Origin: Gibbula magus
Taxonomy: Eukaryota; Mollusca; Gastropoda; Trochida; Trochidae
DNA length: 64,000 nucleotides
Direction of reading: 5' to 3'
Assembly: GCA_936450465.1 (NCBI GenBank)
Contig: OW388296.1
Location: forward strand, 43,194,448-43,258,447
A model generated the notes under the pieces. It made no database searches, was not told the DNA's origin, and saw only the letters and a list, made by a program, of their open reading frames with translations. Below, in pieces: positions 45,090 through 58,039 of this stretch (position 1 is the first letter of the stretch; each line of letters begins with the position of its first letter). The position numbers and the translations under genes were made by a program.

Positions 45090-48000
45090 GCTGCGCTCAC
45101 TTTTGCCTTGTTGGAGAATACAAACACACCTACAGAAAATGAAAACAGGTTGATCTTTAACATTTTAACATGACCATTGCCTTTACCTCATACATGTAAG
45201 ACATCGTTTCTCAAGGAAAGAAGTGTTGTTCTGATGATTTTTTACAATCCTTGTTGAAGTGTCTGGTCACTGAAAAGTTCAATATATAACCTGTTCATAG
45301 TTGTTGACACATTCACCTGAATTATAACTAGAATACGATGTAGGGGTATGTAGGTGAGGGACATGAACAGAGCAAAGGTTAGGTTATTCTACACAAAGAA
45401 ATCAGTGATAAATCTTTATAGTTGGAACATCAAACTCCCATGCTGTGTCTCAAATTACTGAAGTACGTGTTAAGCTTATTTATTCGGATAATCTCTTTTG
45501 TTGGTCCTTTGTGTAGCTATACAATCCAGATAAAATTAATAGGTAGCCACAGTTAGAATCCAAGTACGTACAAGCCACCTGACACTGTTGATATGTATCA
45601 TGTGATAATCCAGGCATTTAAACGTTATCAATTAAAGGTATACTATGTATGAATTACACATAGCTGTGATATCTCTCTCCGGTCTTGTTAACGATCCATC
45701 AATTTGAAGAATAGAGAACGAAGTGGGTATAGAAATGACTCTGCCCCCTGAGTGCCCAGACATTATTGAACTTCCTCTATGGATCCTAACTCGAATATTG
45801 ATCATTACCTTCAGGTGAATGTTTGTATATTTTGTAAGCAAGCAATGTAGATGTGCTTATGATTTTTAAAAGTTTTTGGAATGGGTACTCTAGGACTTCT
45901 TCGTGGAAACAAATTTCACATGGGGCAGAACGAAAATATATAACACTGAGTCTTGTACAATGTTGGGAGCAACTTTACTTATATCACAATAGAAAGTATT
46001 ATTAATGCTATGCATTGCAGTGAAACGTAATGCTGTCGGCTTGAACTAACGAACCATACGTGGTAATAGGCTCAAATTCGGTGTAGCATTGAAGCATATT
46101 TCATCTATAAGTGTTTTATTTAGAATTATACTGAACATGTATGGGCACTTTTATGATTGATTACAGTTTTATGCTCGTTAGACTAAAATAACATGCCAAA
46201 GACACATCACCCGATGCTTTTATCTATGGCCACTCGAGTGCAACACTACGAGCATTGTATTCAATATAAAACACGATTATATCTGTTATGCTGGCACCCT
46301 GTGAGAACACCGTGGTTTATCCAATTACATAGGCCAGCATTTAGCTTAGGATTTAGGGCTTTCATGCAGAGACCAGTGTCTGTTTCATTTAAGAAATATG
46401 AATTATATTATTAATCTAATATTGAAACTAAACCACAGTTATGGTGACATATGTGCACTTGAACACGTTCATCTTGTGTATAGCAATCATAGTCGTAGCA
46501 AAATGTATCGAATTGTGTCAAATATGCCAGCGTGATGTAGCTGTTAGTTTCGTTTTGCGTCTTTTCTGTTCCTGTGCTATGAATAAATACATTATTCAAT
46601 GAATGAATTATTACATTACTCTACAACGTGAATACACTCGAGTATACATAATGCTCTCATGCATAATAACAACAATTCAGACAATGTGTGAGGCAGAAGA
46701 GCAGAGCAAAGGTTTTGTTTTTTTACATAATGATGTCGTTAATATATCTACATAATTTGAACACCACCAGCTAAGGTTATTAATATAAGTAGTCATTCAG
46801 TTATGACATTTTCTAGGTTAAATAGCTGTACAATTTCAGTAATAAGAATACAGACAAACAAAATTCAAGTATTTGTTCACTGACTTTGTCATCTCATATC
46901 TCTGTTGTGTAAAACATGAAAACAATTTTCAATTTGAAAATCTCACTATTTAGTTACTTTGAAATTCGCTGATTATATCAAGTTTATACATGATAGACTA
47001 CTAAAGAAACTGGATGGCTCTGTTCAAAATTGAATCTTTACTATGCGCTTACTACTGTATGCTCTCATCTCAACTAATTATGTACGTTGTAATCACCGAC
47101 AGGACGGTTATACAAAACTAAAACATGCAATCTACTCTTGAAATGCTCTCAGCATGGTGTGCTACTTCCAAAAGTTGCTTACAAATTTCACCACAATATT
47201 TAGGGTAATTATCAGCTTTGACTATATTAAACCAATGCCAAATCTTAAGACAATAGTTACATATAAATCGCTCGGAAATAAATTGTTGAAATTTAGCAAA
47301 CGTTCTTTAAAACAATATATGTAAGGAGCGCTCAATTGAAAACTTTGACGATTGCGAGACGCTATCTGTGGCACTTGACTATCTCTTCAACTACGCTCTC
47401 CAACGCTGTTTGATTATTTATGTCAGTACTTTACATATTTGAGAGGCTTCCTGAATCATATTTAGGGATAATAGACAAGACATGTATTAGGACATAATTT
47501 CCCAAGCATTGCTTCACTCAACTTCCCAATTCATGTGATTGTTTCTTTGAATATTAATTGACTTGAATCATAAATACTCCACAATACATTCAATATCATC
47601 TCACTTCACATAATTGTATTTTTCGACCTCCACTACACTAGTCTGGAATATTGCGAGATGTGTTACACTCTGACGGTTCTGTTACCTGATACTCGATTCA
47701 ATGCAGCTTACCCAACATGCAGGGCTCTTGCAATATTATCCACGAACATAACGAATGTTAACTCTGTTGTTTCAGCACAAAGTGGATGCATAAAGTAAAA
47801 GCAGACAGATTACATCAAAATACTATCATTGCTCAGAAAATGGAATACATTGTTGATTAACAGTTACAAGGTGAGACACACATATTCTTTTTTTCTCTGA
47901 ATATTTTTGGTAATACCTTCGTGTTTGCTTTTAAATAAGTCTAATGTTTTTGGGATTTTTTTTATTAATAATCAAATTAAAAACATAGAAAAATTTGGTA

Positions 48001-48222
48001 TATCAAACAATCATCTGATGAACCCTTTTGAAGTTTGCAAGTTTGTGAATCAGAACTAGAAACCAATCAAGTTTACATCAGTGAAAGCATTATGTGTAAA
48101 TGTAGACATCCATAAGGCCCAGCTTGGTATTTGAAGCACATATACTTAAGCATTTTGAAACTTGTTATGTCAAGTAATTGTAAGAAGTAGATGTACATTT
48201 TTGCGACGTCAATTATTCAGGG
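45090..48222. other. non-coding stretch
   Basis: Nothing recognised. It is AT-rich with only short frames. Confidence 0.35.
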
Positions 48223-48538
48223 GCGGGATAGCGCAGTGGTTAGCGCGTTCGGCTTCGGGTCAGGAGGTCCGGGGTTCGAATCCCGCCAGGGACACGGAGG
48301 TAGAGAACTGCTCTACACGCAGTAAGGTTTGGGTTCAATGCTTCACTAAATTTCAGCGTAGTACCACCCATGGTTCGCTAGTTCCAGCCGATGCTCGCAG
48401 GTTTCACCGCAAAGCATAGCCACATGGCGTTGCGGGCTTTCTCCCTGCCATAATACTAGCAGCCGTGATATAAGTGAAATACTCTTGAAAGCGGTGTTAA
48501 ACCCCAACTCACTTCACCTCACCTCACCTCTATTTTTT
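48223..48538 (+). mobile_element. tRNA-derived SINE, copy 1
   Basis: The head contains a pol III A box (TAGCGCAGTGGTTAGCGCG) and B box (GGTTCGAATCC) 30-odd bases apart, as in a tRNA. The ~220-bp body includes GTAGTACCACC, CATAGCCACATGGCG and GAAATACTCTTGAAAGCGG. The tail is an ACCTC/TCACC simple repeat. The same structure recurs at 53846. Confidence 0.92.
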
Positions 48539-48539
48539 C

Positions 48540-49639
48540 ACGGAAACGCAACTTACAATGACTGTTAATGATTCTAATAACAAGTAATGATTTCTCGTTT
48601 AATACTACAAATATATCGCTTATAAAAGTTATATCTATTAAAACATATTAATGAGAATTAGTCAAATACTGCATGGCATTCTTTATTAGCACAGTGAATT
48701 TGTTTGTTTCGAAAATGTACCTTTTAAGCCGCTGTAGCACGCCAATATAAAATGCTCTCACAAAAGGTTAAAAAGTGGTACCAATGGCTAAACACTACTC
48801 CTCAACCAATACAAGGAGTTCTAAAACGTATGTACAGCCTTCGGCTAAAACATGCGAGTTCATTATAATTAGCTTATACAGAAGACAGTTTATAACATTT
48901 CTGAGGGATAAAGTTGACTTTGGCCACATCTTAAATGATTATAGAATCGCTAACAATAACAAATAAGTCTAAAATAATAAATAATAATAATTTCTCACCT
49001 GGAATTCAGATACTGTCGTGTAAGTTATGATGAATTTTATGAAGAATGCATTATGTCATTGTGAATGGAACAAGTTGTCATTAATCAAAATTATGCATTA
49101 AATCCCTCATTAACTCACAATTAATGAATCTTTAGTTCGATAAAGTCAATATGCACCAATCCACCATGGACTAGTTCAGTACGGCTTGAAGGTTGTTCCC
49201 TATCATGAATGACACTGACAATATTCTTCACATAGACAATAGAACACATTAACTCTGGGTTTACAGTGCAACTTACATGCATGAGGGCTGTATGTCAGCC
49301 CTTAGATGCTTATATAGCCAGAATGGTGATTCCGCAAAAGTACATGGGGTCCGAAAAGATTGATAAGGTAGTCTATCATTTGCCATGGTAATCAATTAAC
49401 ACCAAAACTGTAATGGTTTTATCGTGTAATTATATTGAAGGGGAACCCTGCCACATTCTCCCAAGGCCATAACATTACATGTATATTTACTTAACCTCAA
49501 AACCCTCTTATATAGCGAAGTGTGTACCTTTACAATGATTTGTGAATAATGAACTGAATGAATAGGTAACAATAGGTGAAAACATAGTATCAAAAACCTT
49601 AAGAAACATCTGTACAGGAAACTAGTCCATGTTTACGCT
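48540..49639. other. non-coding stretch
   Basis: No recognised gene or repeat. Confidence 0.35.
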
Positions 49640-49960
49640 GAAAACCATAGAATTACATTAAAGCTTTATTCGCCTGAGAAGCTAGACAACTCTGTGCCCT
49701 AGTCCATGATAGAGCAGGAGTAAATACAACACCAAGGTATCTATATCTATTTACAACCTCGATGATTTTACCCTTAAATTACCACTTTTCATATGACCTA
49801 AGTGGATCCCCTCTCCGAAATACCATAATTTTAGTTTTGTTTAAGTTAACTTTCATTCCTGACTCGTCACATAATCCTTCAAGTAAATTATCTACTTTTG
49901 GAGCTGAACAGCAGTGTCGCTAACATCAGAAACATCATCCGCAAACAATAAAGCAACCAC
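49640..49960 (-). pseudogene. non-LTR retrotransposon RT fragment (FADD motif)
   Basis: Minus-strand translation gives VVALLFADDVSDVSDTAVQL with the catalytic FADD, then CDESGMKVNLNKTKIMVFRRG, then IIEVVNRYRYLGVVFTPALSW and SCLASQANKALM. This is the palm C/D/E block of LINE reverse transcriptases. Several in-frame stops make it a dead fragment of ~107 codons without endonuclease or 5' part. Confidence 0.85.
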
Positions 49961-49969
49961 TATTTACCT

Positions 49970-51984
49970 TTTAAGCCTTTTACTATGTTTCAGCGGCACA
50001 TTAATATATGAGGACAGATGGATAGACAGACAAATCATCTACCGGCGTAACGATGGAAGAGGTGTTTCATTGACTGTTGAAGGTACGTTTAATGTTTTCT
50101 TACATTTTATAATAATATGTAATGTTGTGAACTGAGTGATAATTTTCTATCTAAATATCAATATATAAGGAGGCTCCATATATTGCCTTGTTTCTGCCAT
50201 TCTTGATAGGGACAGCAGTCAAGTTATTTTCCCTCAAGTATGCTTACTGTACGGAATAATGGTGTGGGATAATGGTGTTGGTTTTCTCTAGAATCTGTTT
50301 AATGAGAGATTGGACCAAGAAATCGAACCCCTTACAGTAACATTTTGCAACAACAATGTATTGCTGTGAATAATTCGAAAAAATATTGATTACGTTGTTT
50401 GGAGCAAAGGCTTATCCGAACACTAGCGGAAAGCACTTTAATTTACAGTAACACATATTTAAGGGTCTCAAGTTAGTGGCCAAGTTAAATCGCCAGATAT
50501 AATCAGCTGATAGTTATTTTTCAATCAAGCACTCTTAGATTGATACATTTTCAATAATAATTACATGGTACACAGTTAAAGTTAATTTGAAATCATCAAG
50601 TCTGGCATGACGTCAGGTGTTTACATTTATGTAGATAATTTAACATCACGTTAAGTGATGAAAAACCTCTGGTGACCCTCTATTTTCGTTTCTCTATTAA
50701 ACTGTGCACATTATATTTATTTTTTTTAGCAATATCTAAAATATGTGTGTTGGTGAAAAACGCTGTTGAATACGCGAAAAAAACGATGGGAAAATGTCAC
50801 TGTTTTAAGTTTAAATTTGTTTCTCTTTCCAATATTGTTAATTTTCAAAATAAAGACTTGCTATACATTCCCGTATGTGATTGAAATGGACCTGAAAGGA
50901 TTATGAGTTGTTTCTTTGAAAGCGAGTGCTTTCTTTTTATCATGTCAAATTAGAAAAAAATGGCATAACTTGCCGTCAGGAGTATTATCATAATTGCTGA
51001 TAACTCTTAAAATCGTTTTGTGACCCCTAAATTTTCGTACATTTTCGGATAAAAGACACACTAAACTTGTTATTTTGAAAAATAAATGAACAAATTCTAA
51101 AATAGTTTATATCATCATCCCATCTCTCCTTACGATGGGGTAAACAATTTTGCTGATGGATATGCATTATTGATTTCGAACATATGGTGGGTGTGATTTG
51201 CTTTTTGTGTGCGGCTTAAGGGCAAAATAACTTATTGGATTTCGAAATGAGGAACATGCAGGCCATGCTTTTGGTTTTTTACAGCTTGAGTTATAATGTC
51301 CTCCCTAGTCTGTCACTACCGTAAATTCTCTTTCTGATTTTTTAAATTCTAATCTCATGACAGATTTATATCAAGTCACACCAATATAGTGGGGAATTTG
51401 ATGACCACTTCTTCGTATATCTGGTTAATACCACTGTGATCATAGGTAGCAAACAGAGAAAAAGCAGTTGTCAAATAAAGCACGTGATTCTTTTAACAGA
51501 GGGCATGCTTATCTATCAATTTCTATTCCTGTAGAACCTAATGGGGTAAATCTTCGTTTGTTGTACTCCCATAAATATGTTTCTAGAGCATTCCCTTTGT
51601 GTAGATTTATGCATATGGCGCTCATTAACGATTGTGTAAAATAACTGGCCCGTTGCCTGGTAACGCTCTCTACAGACAGAGTGACTCAATCTGAGCAAAA
51701 CGTCATGTGTTAAACTTATTTATCGGAGCCTTGATTACAATATTCTAAACTTGAAAAAAATATCACAAGACAGCTATGTTTCAACATTTAACACCGATAC
51801 CAGCTCATTATTTAATATATATGTAGCTGTTCATTTATTGATGAATACCATTGTTGTTATCTCCAAGCCTAAGCTTGAACAAAGATATAAAAAAAATCAA
51901 CTTTCGAATTTCTAGGCTAAGCCAAGCAAACCCAAATCCGTAGTGGGGAGAGTAAATCGCCATGTGACTAATACATAAGATATC
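49970..51984. other. non-coding stretch
   Basis: AT-rich, nothing recognised. Confidence 0.35.
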
Positions 51985-53640
51985 AAATTTGGAATATGAG
52001 CTCACAATATCGTATATAAACAGTATATGAATGCAGGTGCAGGTTGCAGGTGTAATGAAGGTTCTGGTCGGTGTGGGTCGGCTTCCTGTAGACGCTGATG
52101 ATGAGTTGGGTGTTGTTTCTTTCTACTAAGACGTCGCGGAATGGTAGTTTGTTATTAGGTCCATCTTCCATTGTGAATTACATGCGGGAAGGTATAAAAT
52201 TCAGGTGGTCGAGGAGTTGATTTGGGTCATCAGTTGGGTTGACAAAAGTGTCATCTACTTTCCAGTACCAGCATGTCGGTTTGAAGGGGGCTGTCTGAAG
52301 CCTTAGGGCATTGTCTTCCAAATGAGTCATGTAGATCTCAGTGATGATGGCCGAGAGGGGGAACCATGGGGAGCCCATGGGTTTGTTGGAGAATCTTGTC
52401 GTCCAGGTGACGTGTATAGAGCTGATACAGGAGTTGATAAGGCGGATGATGCTGTGTATAGTGAGGTTGGAATGGACATCCTGTGGTCTTTCTCTGATGG
52501 GCTTCATCTCCGGGGACGTTTGTGAATAGGTCATCTACATCAAATCTGATTAGTCGGCATTGGTAGGGGATGTATGCTGATCTTGGGGCAAAAGTCTGCA
52601 GAGTTCCAACAGAGCAATGAGTCGGGCGAGATCCTGGGCGGTGTTGTAGTGGACAATGTTTCTGGAGCAAACTAGGAGACAGACTAGATCTTTGTGAACT
52701 TCGATGGTAGCACAGGTATATTGAGGTCGAGGATGGAGAATTGCTAGTTGCTTGTAGGGTGGGGCCTTATCTCGTGGTTATATAGTAGTTTCTTCAGTGG
52801 GGATTTATGTTCTCGCTGGAGATGGTTTGTGCGATCTTTCACCAGTGGCTTGTAGGTGAATTGGTCTATGAGGATGTTGTCAGTCAAGGTGGTGAATGCG
52901 GCGGCGTCCATGATAACATTAGTTCTTTCATTGTCTGCCGGGACGATGATGATTGTCAGTTTTTTACCCTCTCGCATTGGTCAAATTTTCTTTAGCATTC
53001 TTGTTTTTCTTTTCCAATATGTTAGCTGTTTTTTGTGTCCCAAATAGTCTACTTAGGGGCAATTTGCTGCAAGCCTTTTTCAACATTGGTGATGTACTAT
53101 ATCATTGTTTGGATGAGCTGAGTCGTCAAAGTTTAAACCCTTAGAGAGAACAATTCTATCATCACGAGTGAGGTGTCTGCTGCTGAGATTGACGACTGTT
53201 TTCTTAAGGTAATGATTGTCTGGTTTTTGGTTGTCAGGGAAGATGGTTGTTCAACTTGATGATATGGATGTTCTTAGTTGTATCGTCAAGGCTACAGTTG
53301 GACTTGGTCTGGACTTGTCGGAGGTTCCTGTAGATGCCAGGGCTGAGCTATGATGTTGAGGGTGATGACTTCGGTCTTGCAGTGATGACGTATTCTTTCA
53401 TTGACTAGGAGTTGCGAGACTTTCTTGAGGATGTTGTTTGTTGTGTTGGAATGGACGGGGCTTGTTAGTCGCAGGCCTTTCAGGATCAGATGTTGGATGA
53501 GTGGAGGTTGTTGCTGTCCTTCCAGACCAGGTGAATCCATCCTCAGTTACCCAGGGTTTTATATATGCTCCGTTGCTATCCACTATATCACCCCTGGGAC
53601 AATCCATCAGTGAAATTTGTACTCAAATTATCCGCCCTTG
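51985..53640 (-). pseudogene. Penelope-like RT element relic
   Basis: Read from the right: VVNLSSRHLTRDDRIVLSKG (near 53200-53120) is the conserved N-terminal motif; IIIVPADNERTNVIMDAAAF (near 52950-52890) is the fingers block; RFDVDDLFTNVP (near 52550) is RT motif A; MGSPWFPLSAIITEIYM (near 52360) is motif B; WYWKVDDTFVNP (near 52255) is motif C with VDD; SVYRKPTHTDQ (near 52075) follows. The order matches Penelope-like RTs. Multiple frameshifts separate the blocks. No GIY-YIG endonuclease is seen. Sequence after YRKPTHTDQ decays, so the copy is truncated. Confidence 0.82.
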
Positions 53641-53810
53641 GTCGGCGTGACGATTTCAGTAACCAATGAAAATGCTTGATAGGATAAATCGGGAATGGTC
53701 AAGGGAGATAACCGATGACGGATGGCTAACAAAATGATCGCGCCAAGAAGGTGCGTGCTTTGCAACGAAGTGATATGAATTGTCATTGGCTCGAAAGTCA
53801 AAGCTGCGTA

Positions 53811-53845
<35 letters not shown>
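53811..53845. repeat. G35 homopolymer
   Basis: Thirty-five consecutive G immediately upstream of SINE copy 2. It could form G-quadruplexes, and its length may be inexact. Confidence 0.9.
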
Positions 53846-53846
<1 letters not shown>

Positions 53847-54140
53847 TAGCGCAGTGGTTAGTGCGTTCGGCTTCGGATCAAGAGGTCCGGGGTTCGAATC
53901 CCGCCAGGGACACGGCGACTATGTCTGCAGTAGACGCAGTAAGGTTTGGGTGCAATGCTACACTGAATTTCAGCGTAGTACCACCTATGGTTCGCTAGTT
54001 CCAGCCGATGCTCACAGGTTTCACCTCAATGCATAGCCACATGGCGTTGCAGACTTTCTTCCTGCCATAATACTAGCAGCCGCGATATAAGTGAAATACT
54101 CTTGAAAGCGGCGTTAAACCCCAACTCACCTCACCTTACA
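53846..54140 (+). mobile_element. tRNA-derived SINE, copy 2
   Basis: Collinear with copy 1 at 48223 with few substitutions: the same A box, B box, body words and CAACTCACCTCACC tail. Confidence 0.92.
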
Positions 54141-54666
54141 TGGGTTGATAAGGCGGACGATGCTGTCTATAGTGAGATGGGTGTCTGGCCTGGAATTTGA
54201 GATATTCTGTTTGAAGTTTCAAATTCAATAGCAGATAATTCACAAAACAGACTGAAAGTTAAAATATCAGTTGTGGTTTCTTCTTAATTAGGTAACAGGC
54301 TGTCATTCATGAAAGTTTCATATAAATCATTCCTGTTTTGATGACCTAGAGGAGAAAGTGAAGCAAGGAGCAAAACATACCTGGATATTTAACATAGCTC
54401 CTAGCCTGAATTCGCCTTCTAACAGAAGGTGATCAGATAAGTCAAATTAAAATGTTTTGAAGTTCTCCAAGAACCTGTGGTACTTCATTATTAATATACC
54501 ACGATTCATTGCAGTGTATCCCTGACCATTTTGCAATGCATTTACATATTTTGGTTGTGTTATCTTTCATGTATATGTGTTATTTTTCAGTAGGATGGTC
54601 CTTACAACAATTTCACTATCGCCATGGCGACTGGACAATTGAGCGGTAGGTGAACTTGCATTTTTA
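54141..54666. other. non-coding stretch
   Basis: GGCGGACGATGCTGTCTATAG near 54152 repeats part of the adjacent Penelope-like RT (52440-52460). The rest is featureless. Confidence 0.5.
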
Positions 54667-55287
54667 GCTCATCAGGCCTGAAAGGCCCGATGGGCTTATG
54701 GCAGTGCGTCCGTCGATCCGTCCTTCCATCCGTCTATAAACTTTTCGCTTTTTCAACTTCTTCTCCAGAACCAATAGTTCTAAAGCACTGATATTTTATG
54801 TGCAGACTCCTTGGCCTATGGGGATTCTAAACTGTAAATTTTCATCTTCTTCTTTAGTTCTAAAATATCTAGAGAGCTGTAAAGTTGTGTGCAGACTACT
54901 TGGCCAATGGGGATTCTGAATAGGGTCACAGAGGTCACGACTTTAAAACCTATTTTCATCTTCTTCACCAGTAACAATAACTCTAGAGAGCTGGAATTTT
55001 ATGTGGAGACTCCTTGGGTAATAGAGATTCTTAATTGTAGAGTTGGTGACCCCGTTACTCCAAATAGGGTCACAGGGGTCATGAACTAAAACCCAATTTC
55101 TATCTTCTTCTTCGTCTGAAAAGCTCTAGAGAGCTGAAATGTTGTGTACAGCCGCCTGAGACAATAGGGATTCTAAATGCTATGACCTATTTTCCAGTAT
55201 GAAAAACTCTAGAACAAGCTGATAACAATTCGGTTTTGCAAACACTTACTGACCCTGATGAGCTACAAAGCCCATGGCTCTATTTTT
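54667..55287. mobile_element. element 'A' copy 3, short, opposite orientation
   Basis: Opens AGCTCATCAGGCCTGAAAGG, then a CGTCCGTC-type microsatellite, then about four diverged 145-bp-type units (ATCTTCTTCT, CTCTAGAGAGCTG, GACTCCTTGG, GGGGATTCT). It ends CTGATGAGCTACAAAGCCCA and GGCTCT, the reverse of copy 1. Confidence 0.88.
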
Positions 55288-55926
55288 TGTTCACTAAATG
55301 TGGACTGTTCAAATCAATCTAATGTTATGTTGTGAATAGAGGTTGTTTTAAAATGACAGTGAAAGGAAACTCTTTAACATATAATAGAGCAACCTCGAGT
55401 ATAATATTATATCATTAATTATTAATGTTACTTTTGCGAGAAACCATCTCAATAAGGGAGTGAATTCAAACGAATGATCACGTTTTAAAGGAAACGGATA
55501 TTATTCACATAGTCGTTTGTAGAATGCTTCTACAAATATCAATGTATAAGAAAACTATATTATATGAGTGTATATATCATACTATGTTTACTACACGAGG
55601 GTCTGAATATCAATTGAAATTTCTGCAAGAGATATGCTGATATTTAGGCACGAGTGTCGTATATAAAGTATGACATACATACGAATTCTGTTTATAACCG
55701 AATTCATTAAATTGAGGAAAAGACGCTAAAATTAGAAGATAAACCTACTGTGTCAGCGTGAGGCTTGGAATGATAAAAATTGGTATCGAAACTACGTTAG
55801 ACTCACAAACGGTTTAAAACAATTAAAACGAGTTATTTTTTAATGTGTTGCTTTGACACTGCGGAAGTGAACGGAGTGATGCAGTAATCGGTTGAACTCA
55901 ATTTTCTTTAGGTATGACGCATAACA
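55288..55926. other. non-coding stretch
   Basis: Nothing recognised. Confidence 0.35.
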
Positions 55927-56401
55927 TTAGGTGCATCCATTGTGTTTCATAAAATTATATTTGTCTTTAATACATGCCAACATACGATAAGTCCTTATAT
56001 CAGTTCAAATAATTTCACATTCAACCCCAATCGCCAAATGTATAATAATTACTAGTTTCCAAGTAAAATCGAGTGACATCATTATACATCATTTATGCAG
56101 AAACCGAAACTACAATTCCATTTACAAGCACAGCAATTATAAGACCTATTGAAACTGATCCACTTAAAGTTTTCTTTTAGCCTATTGTAAATAAGTTTCA
56201 AAATTACGTTTACTAATTGACGTCCGCCACACGCCATGCATTGTCCGTTTTTCGATCAGAAATCGATCGATACTTTTACCTTTATATCGTCTGAATACTG
56301 AGCTGACTAAGATTAAAATGGCAATTTTCATTTTCAATTTACATTCAGTACTCCTCGATAACGTAACACAATTTATAATGTTTAGCAAATGTGACCTTTA
56401 A
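55927..56401. mobile_element. TTAA-type MITE, copy 2
   Basis: Left end TTAGGTGCATCCATTGTGTT and right end GACCTTTAA match the ends of 21388-21884. The interiors share TTTCGATCAGAAATCGAT and CGCCAAAT types of word in inverted orientation. One end is decayed. Confidence 0.72.
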
Positions 56402-57029
56402 CTTCTTTTCGATGTGGTAGAAATTGAGCAAACAGTACTTGATATAAACAATTCATTCGTATTCAAATATAATAATAAAGTAATAAAATATATTTGAATC
56501 AAATAGAACCAAAAGGTTTGGAAACGGTTCCCCGCCTTGAAAATTCTTTCCTCTACCACTTCAAAAAATTTCGCGACTATTTCCTGTTTTGTCATAACTG
56601 ATTGTGTTTATTACGTCATTTTATCATCCAAAATTGTGTTACACAAGGAGATATAGGTTGTGTGAGATCAAGCCATATCTCCCAGGAGATATCTTTTTGA
56701 CAGTAGATTTTGCACAATGCCCTGTCGTAGTCAAATACATGACATCACAATGCTTTTAATGGTCATCGGTTTATCTTTGGAAATCCGGTCGAGTCCGAAG
56801 TTTGTCGCAACAAAAATTGTTTTACAACAAAATTTCAGTTGTTTAAATGCCTTACATAAGTTCCTGGAAATGTTTAGGTTAAAATTATTTTTTGTCAATT
56901 TTTGAAAACAAATTCCAGTGGAATTTATTTTTCCAATGGATTTTGTTTCCAAAGGAAATATGTGGAAGTGGGATTTGTTATTGAATGCAGTTTTGCTTCT
57001 AATGAATTTCTATTTTATTGACATTGGTG
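56402..57029. other. non-coding stretch
   Basis: No supported gene; it leads into the TTGACTTT array. Confidence 0.35.
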
Positions 57030-58035
57030 AAGTTTTCAATGAAATGTTGATTTTGATAATATATTTTGAGTTTGAAATGTTGACTTTGGAAAAAATATAG
57101 TGTTTGTGAAATGTTGACTTTGGAAATATTTATTGACTTTGGTCGAAGTTTTACTGTGATTAAATATTGACTTTGGTGACATGTTGACTTTTAATATGTT
57201 TCGAGTTATGTGAAATGTTGACTCTTGAAACATTTATTGACTTTTGTGAAAGTTCAACTTTATTAAGAAAGTTGTCATTTGTGAAATGTTGACTGAAAAA
57301 TGTATTTTGAATTAAGTGAAATGTTTAATTTGATCAAGTATTGACCTTGGTGAAATGTTGACTTTGAAACAAATTTATTGACTTTTGTGAAAGTTTAACT
57401 TATATAAAATGTTGACTTTGGTCACAAGTTGACTTTGAAAAAGATATTTTGATTTAAGTGAAATATTAACTTTGCTCACATATTGACTTTTTTGATGAAA
57501 TGTTGACTTTGGAAATATTTATTGACTTCTGTACAAGTTTAACTTAAATGAAATGTTGACTTTAGTGATATGTTGATTTTTAAAAGATATTTTGAATCTA
57601 GTGAAATATTGACTTTGATGAAATGTTGACTTTGAAAATATTTATTGACTTTTGTGAAAGTTTAACTTCTATAAAATGTTGACTTGTTGACATGTTGGTT
57701 TTGAAAAAGATATTTTGTATTTAATTGATGACTTATGTTGACTTTGGAATTATTTATTGACTTTGAGGTTTGCTTATATCATGCAATATTAATGTTTCTA
57801 TTTTATTGACTTTGGTGAAGTTTGAAATATTGACTTTGACAATATATATTGAGTTTGGTGAAACTTTGATATTGAAATATTTATTGACTTTGGTGGAAGT
57901 TTTACTTTAATAAAATATTGACTTTGGTGACATATTGACCTTGAGAAGATATTTTGAGTTTAGTGAATTGTTGAACTAAAAGATTGACTTTGGTGACATG
58001 TTGACTTATTGAAATATTTATTGGCGTTGTTGAAG
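57030..58035 (+). repeat. irregular array of GAAATGTTGACTTTG-like units
   Basis: For about 1 kb the words TGTTGACTTTGG, GAAATATTTATTGACTTT and GTGAAAGTTTAACTT alternate with variable spacing, giving a degenerate composite tandem repeat. Confidence 0.85.
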
Positions 58036-58039
58036 TTTG

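Noticed and set aside
52322..53144. Plus-strand ORFs over the Penelope-like RT
   Set aside because: They are antisense shadows. The minus strand gives ordered RT motifs.
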